Source of the DNA: Copromyces sp. CBS 386.78
Lineage: Eukaryota; Ascomycota; Sordariomycetes; Sordariales; Sordariaceae
Reading direction: 5' to 3'
Assembly: GCA_030685235.1 (NCBI GenBank)
Contig: MU839161.1
Coordinates: 145,958-209,957, forward strand
DNA length: 64,000 nucleotides
The notes beneath the pieces were generated by a model. That model did not search any database, was not told where the DNA came from, and saw only the letters and a program-made list of their open reading frames with translations. Shown in pieces: positions 47,847 through 60,753 of the stretch (its first letter is position 1; the number at the start of each line of letters is the position of its first letter). A program made the position numbers and the translations under genes.

Positions 47847-47996
47847 TATATAATTAAAATAGGCCCCGGGATATTAAATAGATTTTATTCTAACTAGAAT
47901 TGTATTACTTTATTCCTATATAATTAAAACGGGCCCCGGGATATTAAATAGATTTTATTTTAATTAGAATTGTATCGCTTTATTCCTATATAAGTA
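47847..47996. repeat. Tandem repeat, about 70 bp x 2 plus partial
   Basis: The unit contains TATATAATTAAAA, GGGCCCCGGGATATTAAATA-type sequence and TAGAATTGTAT..CTTTATTCC. It occurs at 47847 and again at 47917, with a third unit beginning near 47987. Copies differ mostly by transitions. Confidence 0.85.
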
Positions 47997-48576
47997 AAAA
48001 GACTTCGGTATTCTATTTCTATAAGTAGGGTAGCGTAATTCTAATTTAAATAAAGTTCATCCCGTCTCTTTACTCTAACTAAAATAAAATCTAGTAATTT
48101 ACGGGGTATAGCGAATATAAATTAATCCGGTTAATTATAGACGGGGTTACCCCCGACGGGACGTACGTAGAATAAATATATCGGCTAGGACTATTAATAT
48201 ACTTTTCTAGCCTCGGGTTTAGATCGCCCGTTTCTAATTCTATAATTTCGTTATCGGGCTTCTAAACTTTATTTAAGCGGATTATAAATATTTCGTTCTT
48301 ATAATTATCCGGGCTATTATTATTAATTATTAATTGCTTTCTGTATTTATATAGTTGAATAAGAGTAAGGTATTATTAAGGTAATTTATAGCCATCTTTC
48401 GGGCTTTAGGCCGTAAATAGAGTATCGAGTTTAGAAGGAACGATAGGTTATCTCCCTATACCTATAGCCCAATTTTTATCTTTACCCTTAAGCGGATACA
48501 ATTATACTATTCTATTCCTAATATCTCTTACCTACTATATTAGGGAAGTCCGCATACAAATTTAACAAATACAACG

Positions 48577-48581
48577 CTTAA
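48577..48581. repeat. Left target-site duplication (CTTAA) of the gypsy element
   Basis: CTTAA directly precedes the 5' LTR and is found again directly after the 3' LTR at 55862-55866. Five-base duplications are typical of Ty3/gypsy integration. Confidence 0.88.
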
Positions 48582-48791
48582 TATCACAGGATTAGCTTAT
48601 AACATGCCCACCCTACACTCGTACCATGACCATCGTTATAGTACGGTCACGTGTAGGGTTATATACGCGTACGGCCTAGCTTTAAGGCTCTCGCCTATAT
48701 AGCCAATCCTCCGCACACATCCTTCCTTTCCTCTCCTTCGTACAATAACGCATATCTTACCCTACCCTCAATAATACTTCACCCTGTAATA
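48582..48791 (+). repeat. 5' LTR (210 bp)
   Basis: It starts TATCACAGGATTAGC (originally TGT... by comparison) and ends CCCTGTAATA. It contains a TATA-like stretch (CGCCTATATAGCC near 48690-48702). It is far less AT-rich than the internal region. Visible differences from the 3' LTR are mostly C/T or G/A. Confidence 0.93.
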
Positions 48792-49089
48792 ATTTATTAT
48801 ACTTACTATCGTACTACGCGCGTTTAAGGGAAATAGATTCAAATTTGCGTTTTGTATAGAAATATCCTTCAATTATTCAAATCGTATCCGCGATTAAAGA
48901 TTCGATCTGTTTATAAGCGGACAAGTAAAGATTCGGTTACAAATATTGCGATTCGAGCTAAGTAATATAATAGGTATTAGCCTCATTTCTTTTCTCCCTT
49001 TTATACCTATTAATTAAGACGGTCTATTTTAATAATAACCGTATCTATATTCAATTTAGTAATTAATAACGGATTAGCTACAGGTTATT

Positions 49090-50610
49090 ACCGATAATTT
49101 TATCGTAGTAACTGCTATCGGTACCCTTTAAGCTACCGACTTTAAAAATTAAATAATTTATAATACCCTAATTGAAGTACTTACAAACTTCGATAACGAT
49201 CTTAATACTCGTACTCTATTATATTATATTATAGATTACGCTTTTACGTTCGTATCGGTTTTAGTATTCCGCAATATCGTTTTCGCCTATAATTATTTAA
49301 TTTATAATAATATAATCGAAGCCCGTTCGCGTATTTAGAGAGTCGAAGAGGATTTTACCGAATTTTACTAAGAAATTAATTATTTAAATATTCGAAATAC
49401 CGAACTCTAATAAGGGATTAACGAATTTAAATAGTCCTTTAACGATTTTAAAATTAATACTTTCAAATCTTTCTAAAAATAGAGAGATAAGTATACTAAA
49501 ATTATTAATAAAATCCGTGCTTAATTAAAATAAATTTAAGAAATTAAAATACTTATTATAATAATTACGAATATTAATAGTAGCGGCTATAAATTAGTAC
49601 AATTACGTACGTATATTACTTCATTTAATAATAAAGGAACTATTTTATTAAAGAAAGCGGAGAAGTATTATTCTTAGCGTATAAAGGTTAAATTATATTA
49701 AATTAACGAGCCGATCTATTTTGCTTCTAAATTTAAACGTTTTTCGTATATCGCTAAATATTTCGAAGGCCCGCCTTTCGCAACTATTAAATCGGTATTA
49801 ACTAATATTTTCGAATATTTAATTAACGATACTAAATAGAAATAAAAGATTGCTATAGACTTTTTCAAAGAATTTAATATTAAATATAATAATTCCGACC
49901 TTACTATTATTATTCGTCGCGAATTAAATAATTTAAAAATAATTAAAAATATACGTTAGGCCGTTTTCGAAGACCGTTTTATTATCCTTATCGATTAATA
50001 TAATATAAATAATACTATAAAAGTATACTTCTTTCGTAATAAAATTACTAAGGCTATTTATAATATTATCGTTTATTAATACCCGTTTTTTATTAATAAT
50101 AATTATAGTAAATAGTTCTAAATAACCCGCTTACTAATTTAGAGCTATAAAAATAATATTTACCGCGAAAAATTTATTAACCTATTTTATAAATTATTTT
50201 CCTCGAATAATTATAATACTACTTCGTCTATAGAATAGCCTATCAATTAAAGTAATAATACAATAAACCTTAATTCTATATCTATTACTAATATTATTAT
50301 ATGTAATATAATTTCGTAAGAGATTTTCGAATATTGTATAAAAATGGGCGTATATACCCGTTGCGGTTGTAAAAATTATTTTTTAATTGCTTATTATAAT
50401 TATATTAATTTTAATAAAAATCCCCCCGTTTCTACCTATAGTAATTGTAGTAGTTATAATAGTATGGGCGGTAGTAGAAGAAGTAGTAGAGGTAATAATA
50501 ATAACGCTGCTCCTTAATAGGGCTAGTACGATTATAGCTAGTAGGGCTACGGCTAGTAGGGCTACGGCTAATAATATTAAATTAATACTATAAACGTTTA
50601 AGCGGCTAAT
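49090..50610 (+). pseudogene. Gag relic of the gypsy element
   Basis: Plus-strand reading gives a capsid-like segment near 49700-50210 (FASKFKRFSYIAKYFEGPPF, LNNLKIIKNI), a Cys-containing segment near 50335-50385 (YTRCGCKNYFLIAYY) and a low-complexity Gly/Ser/Arg/Asn/Tyr tail at 50463-50580. In that tail, repeated TAATAG or TAGTAG pairs sit where Gln-Gln would complete QQGYG-type repeats. It is interrupted throughout. Confidence 0.65.
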
Positions 50611-50899
50611 AATAACGCTATAGTATTATAGTATTAGTAGGCCTTAGTCCTTATATACGTTCCCGGCTTCGTCAGCCCCGTCTAAAGTAACGAAATTAAT
50701 TATATTAATTAATAGAGAAATATATAATTTCTAAACTAAATTGTAATTAGAAGCAATTATTTATAAAATAGAAAGAGGAGGGTAATATTATTATATAATT
50801 AAATATAATTAAAATTTATAAATCTTCTATAAATAGCCGTTATAAATACCTTAATTTATTAAACCTCTTTATTTAATTATCTAACGGATTATATAAAAT

Positions 50900-53800
50900 A
50901 TATTATTTAAGTCTAATTAATAATAATTATACCGCCCTAAATTTTATTAATAAACGTTTTATTTATTATTACCGTCTCCCTTTTTTTAAACTTATAATAC
51001 CTAAAATCTTATATTTCGCCGACGGAAGCCCCGCTAAAAATAATATTATTTATTTTATAAGATTTACAATAGGGATAGGCTATTATTATAAAATTATTAA
51101 CCTATTTATTTACGACTTAGCCGAAGATAATTTAATTATTTTAGGCTATTTATAATTAGTTTATTATTCGCTAAATATTTTATAACTTTACAATTCGCTT
51201 TAATTTATTGCAACTTATAAGAAGCGCGGCTATTTCCTAAAAGGGATCCTTAATACTAAGCGGGAAGCCTTTATAGCTAGCCCGGTTACTTATTTTAATA
51301 TAACGAGCCTAGCGTTTAAAAAGGCTATTTACAAGGAAATTTTAAACGAAGGTAAGCCCGATACTAAATTACGAACGGATACCCTTTATTATATTTCTAT
51401 TTCCGCAATCGTAAAACGAGCGGCCCGTTAACGGTTTAACCGTTTTTAAAACCGGATTACTTATTATTTAAAAACCTCTACAATTAGTAAAATATTAGCG
51501 GGCCCTAACTAAACTATTATATTTAACGCCGTCCCCTTTAGTATAATCCCCCCTCTTCTACTACGGATAATCCTAGTACTTTATTAAGTAGCTAGAGGAT
51601 TCTATACTATTATTATAGATTATCGAATTTAAGTCCGTCGCCTCTATATCCTAATAGGTCCTATTAACCCTAATAATATTAAGGAACTATTTACCGCCGC
51701 TTTTAATTAATTAGTAAAGAAGTATAGCCTTTAAATTATCTGTACTATAAGGGCTAATATAGCCGAAAATATTAAATATATAATACAAGAGGATTAATTA
51801 GTAAAGGAATATAGTATTTTAAACCCGTCCGCCCTTAATAATAAATTTATATTAGAAATAATTAAAGAGGTCCTTATAAATAGGGGTTAAAAATATAAAA
51901 AGTTCTTCGGTAGTAATTTCTACCGTTAGATCGATAGTTTAGTAGGCAAAAGTAATATAATTATTTTAAGAGTAATTAAAATTTCTAATTCTATTAAAAT
52001 TACTACTATAAATAATAATTTCCTTCGGTATAAAGAGGCTATTAATTAATATTTCGCTACTAACGGTATTACTTTACGTAAAGTTACTTTAGAAAATATT
52101 ATAAAATTTTACGAGAAAATTAATAAACCTTTTAAAATTAACGTATAAATTTAAATTAAATTACTTCGATAGTATTAGTATTATATAAATACTTTTTGAT
52201 AACAGGGTATTAAAACTCTTCCTCCTTATTATTCCTACGACTTTAAAATCGAATTCCGCCCGGGAATTATACACATAGCCGCTCGCGGACAACCTTTTAA
52301 CCCCGACGAATTTAGTATTATTAAGAAATAGATTAATAATATACTATAGAAAAAATTTATTTAACTATTATAGTTAGAAGTATCCGCCCTAATCCTTTTA
52401 ATAAAGAAATTAAGTAGAAGAGTCCGTATTTATATAGATTATTACAATATTAATAATATTACTTTCAAATTATAGTATTTATTACTGCTAATTAAAGAAA
52501 CCCTAGACGTAATTTACCGTACTAAAATTTTTATTAAATTCGACGTAATCGCCGCTTTTAACTATATTCGTATTAAAGAGGAATACGAGTAGTTTACGGC
52601 CTTTATAACGTAATTCGGTTTATTTAAATTATTAGTAGTACCTTTTAATTTATAAAGCGCCCCTGGGCATTTTAGAATTATATTAACAATATCCTTTATA
52701 ACGTTTTTAACGTTTATATAATTACTTATTTCAATAACGTTCTAATTTATTCGGATAATATTAAAGATTACAAATAGTATATTAATAATATTTTTAACTG
52801 ATTAATTAAAGTAGGCTTTAGTATTAATATTAATAAGTACGAATTTTATATAATATAAATAAAATATTTAAGCTTTATTATTATACCGGGAAATATCGAA
52901 ATAGATTTAGAAAAAGTTAAGGCCGTTACTAATTAGGCGGTTCCTTAATTTAAAAAATCCCTATAATTTTTTTTAAATTTTATAAACTTCTACCGCCGTT
53001 TTATTAAAAAAATTTCAATAATAGTAGGACCGTTATACGAATTTACAAAGAAGAATACTGTATAATTATAGTCCGCTACATATAATTCCGCTTTTAAAGT
53101 TTTAAAACGAATTTTTACTAGCGGACCCGTATTGAAAATCTACGATTAATTTAAAAAAACGGTAATTAAAATAGACGCCTTTAATTGGGCCGTAGGAAGT
53201 ACCCTATTTTAATACGGGGATAATAGCGTCTTCTACCCCGTTACCTACTTTTCGTTAAAATATTCGTTTTAAGAATATAATTACAATATATATAATAAAG
53301 AATTATTTACTATTATTAAAATACTTGAAGAATAGAAGCTAGAATTCGAAGGTGCCCAATAACTTTTTAATATTTTAACCAATTATAAAAACCTCTAGAC
53401 TTTTATAACTAATAAATAATTTACTTAGCATTATATAAAGTAATCCTAATTCTTATTATAATTCAATTTCTTAATTAAATATACCTTAAAGTCGTGGAAC
53501 CTTCGCCCTAATACTTTAAGCCGTAAACCTAACGACCAACTCGCTAATACTAACGATAATCGTTTAATAGCCCGCTAATGGGTATTTTTAAATCCTATAT
53601 AATTCGAAGACGGCTACTTCGACCCTTCAAATTTTACCCTTCGTTTAATAAGCGATTATAATAATAAATTTATTAATAATATTATTTTAAATAGCTACGA
53701 AACCTCTATTTTCTTCTAAGAAGTCGTTTCTCATTTAATAGACCCCGCTTATAAATAATAGACCCTTAATATTAAGAAAGTATTCTATAAAATATTCGTA

Positions 53801-55240
53801 AAATATTAGGTAGTTAATAATAGAATTGTTAGGTAGTATAATAAAATTATTATTAATTTATATAATAAAAAGTTTTAATTCGTTTTAATTAGCCGTTAAT
53901 ATAATTCCCCTAGCGTAGAATACTTTAGCTACAACGCAATTTATGATTTTCTTTAATACGATTTCTATTGGGAAGGGATGGTTTATAATATTAGAGTTTT
54001 TTATAAAGGTTATTTCCCTTACGCTAAAACGAAGTTTTTAAAATAAGGATCGGTTAGCTTACTTAAACTTTCTAAAGTTTCGTTCGCCTTATAAAAAAAT
54101 ATTTTTATTAATTACATCACTCTACTATTTTTAAATATCTACTTCGGCTAAACTTTTAAATATATTATTATTATTATTAATTAATTAATTAAAATACGTT
54201 ACTATATTCTAATAATAATTTTAGAGGCTAAGGAATTAATTAATTACTTTATTAACCGGGTATATTACTTTTATAGCTTACTAAATATAATTTTTTCTAA
54301 TCGTAATATATAATTCGTTTTATATTTTTAGAGTATTCTATATAAATGGTTAATTATTACCCGTAAATTAACCTCCATTTTCTACCCCTAAATTAACGTT
54401 TATATAGAGCGTATTAACGTAGAAATAAAATAGTTCCTTCGTTTTTATATTAATTAGGTATAAATTAATTAGGCTAAATAATTTCCTCTCGTTAAATTTA
54501 TAAATAATAATGTAATATTATTATTAATTAACGTTTCGCCCTTCTTCGTTAATTATAATTTTTACCCCCGAATAAGTATAGAACTTCGTACCCCGCTATA
54601 TTTAAATTTATTGCCCGCCTAGCTAAAAAAGTACTATAAGGCTAACGAATTAATTAACCGGTTTTAAATAATTTAGGATTTTATATTTTAATAAATAAAA
54701 TGTATTTAAATATAGTACGAAGATAATATTAATTATTTCCGAATTAATTTATTTAAATATAAGGAAGGGGATTTAATATTCTTTAATACGATTAACCTCG
54801 CTAACGGCCAACTAATATTAAAATTTTACCCCCGTTAGGAAAGACCGTTTAAAGTTATACGAACGGAGTTTTATATAATTTATTTCGCCCTACCTTTAAA
54901 TATAAAATACGCCCTTATTTTTTACGTTTCTATAGTTTAATTTTAGATTAGTAAAGGCCTCTTTAATTAAAATACTTCGACAGACGTTAAGGTAAATAAT
55001 AATAAAATTATAATTTATATAAATAATTATAAGGAATATATTAAGTAGGACTTTAAAAAGTTTATTAATTATATTTAATTGGGTAATAATACCTATTAGT
55101 ATTACTATATATAATAGAAAGGCAATTATTAACCGATTTAAGAACTTAAGGCCAATATTATTAATTGCGAGGAAATAATCCTCTACTTCTATAAGGAGAA
55201 CCTTAATAAGCCTATACCTCCTGAAATTTAGTAATAGCCC
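50900..55240 (+). pseudogene. Pol relic: protease, reverse transcriptase, RNase H, integrase, chromodomain
   Basis: Protease-like text lies near 51000-51170 (YFADGSPAKNN ... IILGYL). Reverse transcriptase spans about 52150-52900 (KFDVIAAFNYIRIKEEYE, SAPGHF, YSDN in place of a YxDD-type box, YLSFIITPG). RNase H lies near 53090-53450 (LKIYD, KIDAFNWAVGSTLF, YFSLKYS, LTNYKNL). Integrase is at about 53830-54680 (YNSPSVEYFSYNA, NRVYYFYSLLNIIFSNRN, FYPXINVYIERIN) and a chromodomain-like tail is near 55010-55240. Most interruptions are TAA/TAG. The order and motifs place it in the chromovirus branch of Ty3/gypsy. Confidence 0.85.
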
Positions 55241-55639
55241 AAATATATTAATATTACCCTAGTACCCGACCCCGTATCCGTTCCCGAACCCCCTATATCC
55301 GTTTTCGAACCCCCTAAGCCCGCTCCTAAACTACTTAGACGGCGTTCCGCCCGTTTAGTACGCCGCGACTACAAATCCGTTACCGTAATTGATATATCGA
55401 TATTACTACTATACGGCGTTACGACCGTTCGTAAACTAACCGAACCGCTAAATAAAAATATAGAGGAATTTTTAGCCTTATTATATAGTAAAATACTACG
55501 AAGGTTATTAAATATTTAGGTAGGCAGGATACTACTTATAGAAATTATTAATTATAATAAAATATTAGAGGAAATAAATTCAAGTAATTAAATTATTATT
55601 TTATATATATATCTATTTAAAGCTATTAGAGCTTCTTTT

Positions 55640-55651
55640 AAGGGGGGATAG
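55640..55651 (+). promoter_or_regulatory. Polypurine tract of the gypsy element
   Basis: AAGGGGGGATAG lies directly upstream of the 3' LTR, the expected place for the plus-strand primer of an LTR retrotransposon. Confidence 0.75.
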
Positions 55652-55861
55652 TATTATAGGATTAGCTTGTGACATACCCACCCTACACTCGTACTATAAC
55701 TATCGTTATAGCACGGTTACGTATAGGGTTATATGCGCGTACGGCCTGGCTTCAGGGCTCTCGCCTATATAGCCAGTCCTCCGCACACATCCTTCCTTTC
55801 CTCTCCTTCGCACAACAACGCATATCTTACCCTACCCTCAACAGTGCCTCACCCCGTGATA
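55652..55861 (+). repeat. 3' LTR (210 bp) with following CTTAA duplication
   Basis: It is a direct copy of 48582-48791, begins TATTATAGGATTAGC and ends CCCCGTGATA. CTTAA at 55862-55866 completes the target-site duplication. Confidence 0.93.
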
Positions 55862-57756
55862 CTTAACGATTATACGTCGATAAAGGCCGTATAATTCCTT
55901 TCCCTATTATAACGCTTATATAGTACGGTTAATAAAGCAGAATATAAGCGAATCGGTTATTAAAAAAATAATTAAATATAATAGGCAATAGTACGGAAAT
56001 ATTAAAAATCGACGATACAAGTTCTATTGCCCGTTCTAACGCCCTTATTCTTCTAAGCCGTAAACTATATATATAATTTATTTATAGAATTAGCTAATAC
56101 CGATATTTATTAACTTAAGTAATTTATCCCTTTATTTATTTCCTTTTGAAGATGTCCTATAGAACTAACTTTTTCGTAGTAACTTACTAAATTCTTTTCT
56201 ACCCTATTAAAAGTCTATTTAAGGGTCTGAAAATAAGATAATATTCGTTCGAATATATTATAGTAAGCCTTATATACTTCCTCCTCCAATTATTTCATCC
56301 GCCTATCTAAAGCCAAATATATATATATTAATATTATAAAGGATTTTATACGAATATATTCGATATTGCGATTTAAAACGTTATAAGTAGTATTTTTAGG
56401 GAGTTATAGGAAGGTAGTCAGTAGTAACAGGAATACTTAGCCTAGCGTTTTATTAATTAAAATTATACTAGTAAAATATATATATTAGAATTATATATAC
56501 TGGGCCGTAATATATCTTTATATGCCGATTCGGACGCTTACAGTAGGCGGCCGTAAGCGGAGGGTATTATATTAATCCGTTTATTTAATATCGTATTTAA
56601 TAGCAATAGGCAAGTATATGAAGGGATATTCTTTTAAAATATCTCTTTATTATTTCGTAGGGACTTTAAATTTAATTTCTTTATATTAAACTTTTAATTA
56701 ACTGAAATCTTCTTTTTCTACTTTATTAGGGGGGTTCGGCTTATTTAATTCGAATTCCGACGGACGTTAGGGTCCCTTATTTTAATTTCCAAATTAAGAG
56801 GCTTAAAATCCGAGAATTCGTAAATAGGCCTCTATAAAAAGGGGTAATCGCAAACGGGGAAAGGTAGCGGAAGTATTAAACGAAATTAATTTATAAATTT
56901 TAATATATTATCGAATTGTATTATATTATTATATTATAATAGTATTATAGTATTAAATTTTAAAAAAGTAATACGTTATGTAAACCGAAATTTAGAATAG
57001 AGAAGCCGCATAGGGTTTAATTAATTATTAAAGCGATTAAATACAAATTTATCGATATAATTAGAATTATACTCTTTTAAGATAATTTAGATAAATAATA
57101 CTTTTAAATCCTCGTTATATACTATATAGTAGTTTAATATTAATAGGTCGAAAATATACACTTTAAAATATAATTATAGAGGGTAATATAATAAGTAATA
57201 GCGAAGAATTATTAATATAGCCAATTACCGATATTTATTCTCTACGAAGGTAAATATAAAAGGATTTAGAATTTCTTTCTACAATAGTAACGTCTTTTTA
57301 ATATTAGAAAAATAATTATTATAAATTAATTAAACGCTTTTAACGCGGAGGATAATACTTAATAGCCCTAATTATTTAAAGGTATTAGACGGTTTAAATA
57401 GGAGATTATTTTATTTTAATAATAGAATATCCTTTCTCTATTAATATTAATCAAATTAATCGAAGTAATTATATAATATAAGTAATATAAAGGGGTATAA
57501 TATATTACGGGAAATAAGCGTAATAGGAGTATATAGTATATTTCGCGCCATTACCGAATTTATTCCAATATTAATTATTCCTCCAATAAATTATTTTCGT
57601 TATTTATTTATATATTAATATTATTAGCGGCCTTTTAATTTATTCGGTATTTAGAATTTCCGCCGGTTTATTATAATCGAATAGTAATTTCGGCGGCTTT
57701 ACCCTTCCCTTTCGGGTTTAACTTTACCTTCTTTAACGGAAGGCCTTCGATATTAA

Positions 57757-58218
57757 TTAAATCTTCGGAACTCCCGCCAATTTATTACAGTCGAATAGTA
57801 ATTTCAGCAGCCTTACCCTTTTTTATTAAATTTAATTTACTTAGGCCGAATTACCGCCGTAGTATATTAATTTAATTAATATTAAATAGTTAATAATATC
57901 TAATATAATAAATAGATCGAAAGTAATATATTTTAAATAGCGTCCGTTTTACGCTAACGTAATCTTCGTTAAATAGCGTTATATCGGTTAAATCTTCGGA
58001 ATTCCCGCTAGTTTATTATAGTAGTATAGTAATTTCGGCGGCTTTACCTTTCTTTATCAAATTTAATTTATTTAGGCCGAATTACTACTATAGTATATTA
58101 ATTTAATTAATATTAAATAATTAATAATATTTAATATAGTAGATAGATTAAAGGTAATATACTTTAAATAATATCCGTTTTATATTAGCGCAATCTTCGC
58201 TAAGTAGCGTTATATATA
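57757..58218. repeat. Tandem repeat, 231-bp period, two copies plus an upstream partial
   Basis: TTAAATCTTCGGAA starts at 57757 and again at 57988. The following sequence (CCCGCC..TTTATTA, AGTAATTTC.GC.GC.TTACC, then TATTAATTTAATTAATATTAAATA) is repeated through to about 58218. A partial third copy of the CCGCCGG...GGCGGCTTTACCC part lies at about 57658-57712. Copies differ mainly by C/T and G/A. Confidence 0.88.
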
Positions 58219-60615
58219 TAGTCTTTATATTAAATAATGCTTTATATTATTTATATTGCGTAAAATATTATTCGGGAAGCGTATTAGGGGTATTTATATT
58301 TTCTATACTTATTTATAAAAACATTTAATTAATTATTAAAATCTAATTAAAATACGCTCTACTAAATACTTTAATATAAAATTATTTATTATAGTACAAA
58401 ATCTTTAAATCGACCGACTAATCTTTTATACTAGAAGAATCGAATATATATAGTCGCTATAGGTCGTATTATAAAATATAGCGAAATAATAATAAAACGA
58501 ATATATAATATAAAGTATAGAGAGAATAAAGATTTAAATTAAAATATAAATATTGGGTAGAGAAATAGAGTTAAAGGAAATATAATATTTAGAAAAACTT
58601 AATATAATTAATATCGGGAATAAAATAGAAGAATAAAGGGGGTAAACTCTATTAATTATTTAAGTAGGTTAAGCTTTATTTTAAAAATATTTTAATTAAA
58701 AGTACCGGAAACGAAATAGGATTATATTTAAAGAGGCGGTAAATAATATAAATAAGTGAATAGACTTTATAATATATAATAGTATTTAAACCCGTCTAGG
58801 ATACTATAATTTCCCTATTTAACTTTCTACTATATAAAATACCTATTTAATTACTAGTATAATATATAATTACGTCCGCTATTTTAATAATTTATTCGCG
58901 GACTATTCAATTATAGAAGCAAATGAATATATAAAATTAATAAGTAAATTATAGTAATACAATCTAGTAAAATTAGGTACATTAAAATATTTATTTATAG
59001 AATATTTATTTACCGAGCGGAGAAATTAAATAATAACCGGTCTTTATAATTAAACGAATAAATAACGTAGTTAATAAGCCTAGACAAATAATTATAGCCC
59101 GCCCGTATTTTTAAAAAAAGCCGAAATTCCCGAAGCCGTAAAAAGAATAGCCGGCACAAAATTAAATATTAATTAACGATGCTAACGAAGCTACGCCTTT
59201 CCTACTAAATCGGGTATAGTAATAAAATATTAAAAATTAGAATAATAATTTTAATAAAAATATTTCGCCGCTAGGCTTAAAATAATAAATATAAGAATTA
59301 ATTAAGTAAGTCGAATTTATCCTCCTTAATAGACTACTTTTTCTACTAGCTATTCATTAATTAAAAATCGAATTTACCCTTATTAAATCGGATATAACGG
59401 CAGTATATTTTAATTTATATTATAATTAACGACTTTAAACGGACGCCCAATTCTAATTTTAAGTAGGCCCGACGATTAAACGATCAAATTAAATAATTAC
59501 CGTAATTAAGTAAGTAGGGCGTTATTAAGTAAATTATAGTTAGATCGCCAATTAATTCGTAAAAAAATATAAATTAAAAATTGAAAATAATTTTAACTTT
59601 TTATATTCTAAAATTCCGGATATATTATAATTATCGGATTTAAATATAATTAATATTAATTCGTAGCTTTCAATATAGCATTAATATTATATAATTATAT
59701 ATAGGGTTAATAAATTATAATATTTAAATAATTAATTCTCTTAAATATTATATTTAAATTAAAAACTTTAATAATTAACGACTGTTAATCTTCCTAACTA
59801 TACTTTAATAATAATATTAGGCCTAATATATTAAATTTTACTCTTATTAGAGTAAAGTAATTTATTAATTAGGATTTTATTTTCCGTACGCATTAAATAT
59901 TATAATACAAATACCCGATATTATCTTCTACGAATTTCCTATAAATTATAAACTTATTTTAATTATTATATTATATAAGAAAAGTAAAATAAAGTAAATT
60001 AAAAATAAAATTAAAATTCTACGAATTTATTTTTATTAGAATTAAAAAAGGTTAAAACTATTAAATTTTATTCGTATAAGAATTAAATGTTAATACGGAT
60101 AATATTATAGCCGAGAAAGAAATTTATATAATTAATTATAAACTTTATTTTAAATAAAATAAAATTTACTTTTACTAGCCTTTTGAAAAAATATTCGACT
60201 TCTTCCTTATATTTACGTATAAAATCCTTAATTTCGGTTAACGTTTAATAAACGTCGCTATTATATATAATATTATTTATTAGGTTATATACTATCTAAT
60301 TATTATCCTATATACTAAACCGCTAAACTACTTCGTAATTTGGGCAATTAAAGGGTTAATATAACCGGGGCCTATAAGTAATATAATTATTATTATATAT
60401 ATATTTAAAGGTATATTAATACTCCAAATTAAAAAATTCGTTAACGGACTTTAAGAGGTATATATAAGGCTCCTTTTTAATAAAGGGGATATAGGGTATT
60501 TAACGTATATAATCGTATACGAAATCGATAATTTTAATAATATTTAGATTATTTAAGAATTAATCGTTCGGGGACGCGCCTTTATTACCTCTATTATTTT
60601 TAGCCCGTTTATACG

Positions 60616-60753
60616 CTTATAATTTAAAGGGTAAGGGGGATCGGACCTATTTATAAATTTCTATAATAATAAATAACGGATTTACTTATAATTTAGAAGG
60701 TAATAGGGGCCGGACCCAATTATCGACTTCTATAATGGTAAATAGCGGACTAT
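60616..60753. repeat. Tandem repeat, 69-bp period, two copies
   Basis: CTTATAATTTA.AAGG begins at 60616 and 60685. Both are followed by GG.CGGACC, an AT-rich stretch and TTCTATAAT..TAAATA.CGGA. Confidence 0.8.

Larger units (their letters stand above)
48582..55861 (+). mobile_element. Complete Ty3/gypsy (chromovirus-type) LTR retrotransposon, RIP-degraded
   Basis: The element is 7,280 bp with 210-bp direct LTRs (48582-48791 and 55652-55861), a CTTAA duplication on both sides and a purine tract AAGGGGGGATAG just before the 3' LTR. Internal order on the plus strand is gag, protease, reverse transcriptase, RNase H, integrase and a chromodomain-like C-terminus, which defines Ty3/gypsy rather than copia. 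All protein frames are interrupted by RIP stops, so it cannot be autonomous now. It is inserted into other degraded repeat DNA, hence younger than its host sequence. Confidence 0.92.

Noticed and set aside
50387..50593. Short plus-strand ORF in the gypsy gag region
   Set aside because: It is in a different frame from the gag relic and arises by chance in low-complexity AT-rich sequence.
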